DNA of 6,808 nucleotides, from the NCBI GenBank assembly GCA_031285115.1, contig JAITWU010000399.1, forward strand, positions 1 through 6,808, given 5' to 3'. Within the stretch, counting starts at the first letter, position 1; the number at the start of each line of letters is the position of its first letter. Shown one piece after another: positions 6,794 to 6,808 of the stretch. Under the pieces are notes generated by a model. It saw nothing but the letters and a program-made list of their open reading frames with translations. It was not told where the DNA came from and searched no databases. A program made the position numbers and the translations under genes. This DNA comes from Azonexus sp. (GTDB lineage: Bacteria; Pseudomonadota; Gammaproteobacteria; Burkholderiales; Rhodocyclaceae).

Positions 6794-6808
6794 ACACATG
6801 GGTCGCCC

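Noticed and set aside
6798..6808. ATG four bases after the ygfX-like stop, possibly the start of the next gene (rpoE is common here in betaproteobacteria)
   Set aside because: Only three codons are present, with no clear Shine-Dalgarno, so nothing in the sequence supports an identity.

Overview
The window is a bacterial housekeeping locus: the conserved yceD-rpmF-plsX-fabH-fabD-fabG-acpP-fabF cluster, which links a ribosomal-protein gene to type II fatty-acid synthesis and the start of phospholipid synthesis. All genes are on the + strand. Gene order, the 59-residue zinc-less L32, high GC content and a YgfX/CptA-like membrane protein after fabF all suggest a betaproteobacterium, perhaps near Rhodocyclales. 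That placement is by recollection of family sequences, not by a search.

Layout. Bases 1-257 hold no gene I can support. They contain a double-hairpin intergenic repeat (40-93) and a good sigma-70 promoter (201-236). From that promoter follow yceD (258-746, TTG start), rpmF (784-963), a strong intrinsic terminator or attenuator (978-1015), plsX (1019-2047), fabH (2047-3012, sharing one base with plsX), fabD (3036-3962) and fabG (3967-4707). A second promoter, of extended -10 type, lies between fabG and acpP (4728-4743). After it come acpP (4780-5016), a 10-bp hairpin (5052-5076), fabF (5102-6337, TTG start) and a ygfX-like gene (6362-6793).

How the genes work together. FabD loads malonate onto AcpP. 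FabH condenses acetyl-CoA with malonyl-ACP, FabF elongates, and FabG reduces the 3-keto intermediates. PlsX converts acyl-ACP to acyl-phosphate for glycerolipid synthesis. RpmF is a 50S protein, and YceD is tied to large-subunit rRNA accumulation. Co-transcription would couple ribosome and membrane synthesis. The hairpins after rpmF and acpP, plus the separate acpP promoter, would let L32 and ACP be made in larger amounts than the enzymes.

I see no new multi-gene system, phage, CRISPR array, tRNA or insertion sequence. The points of interest are regulatory: an attenuator directly before a plsX that lacks a Shine-Dalgarno, two promoters whose predicted transcripts begin with G plus a U run, a promoter that decides the yceD start, and small tandem duplications at two stop codons.
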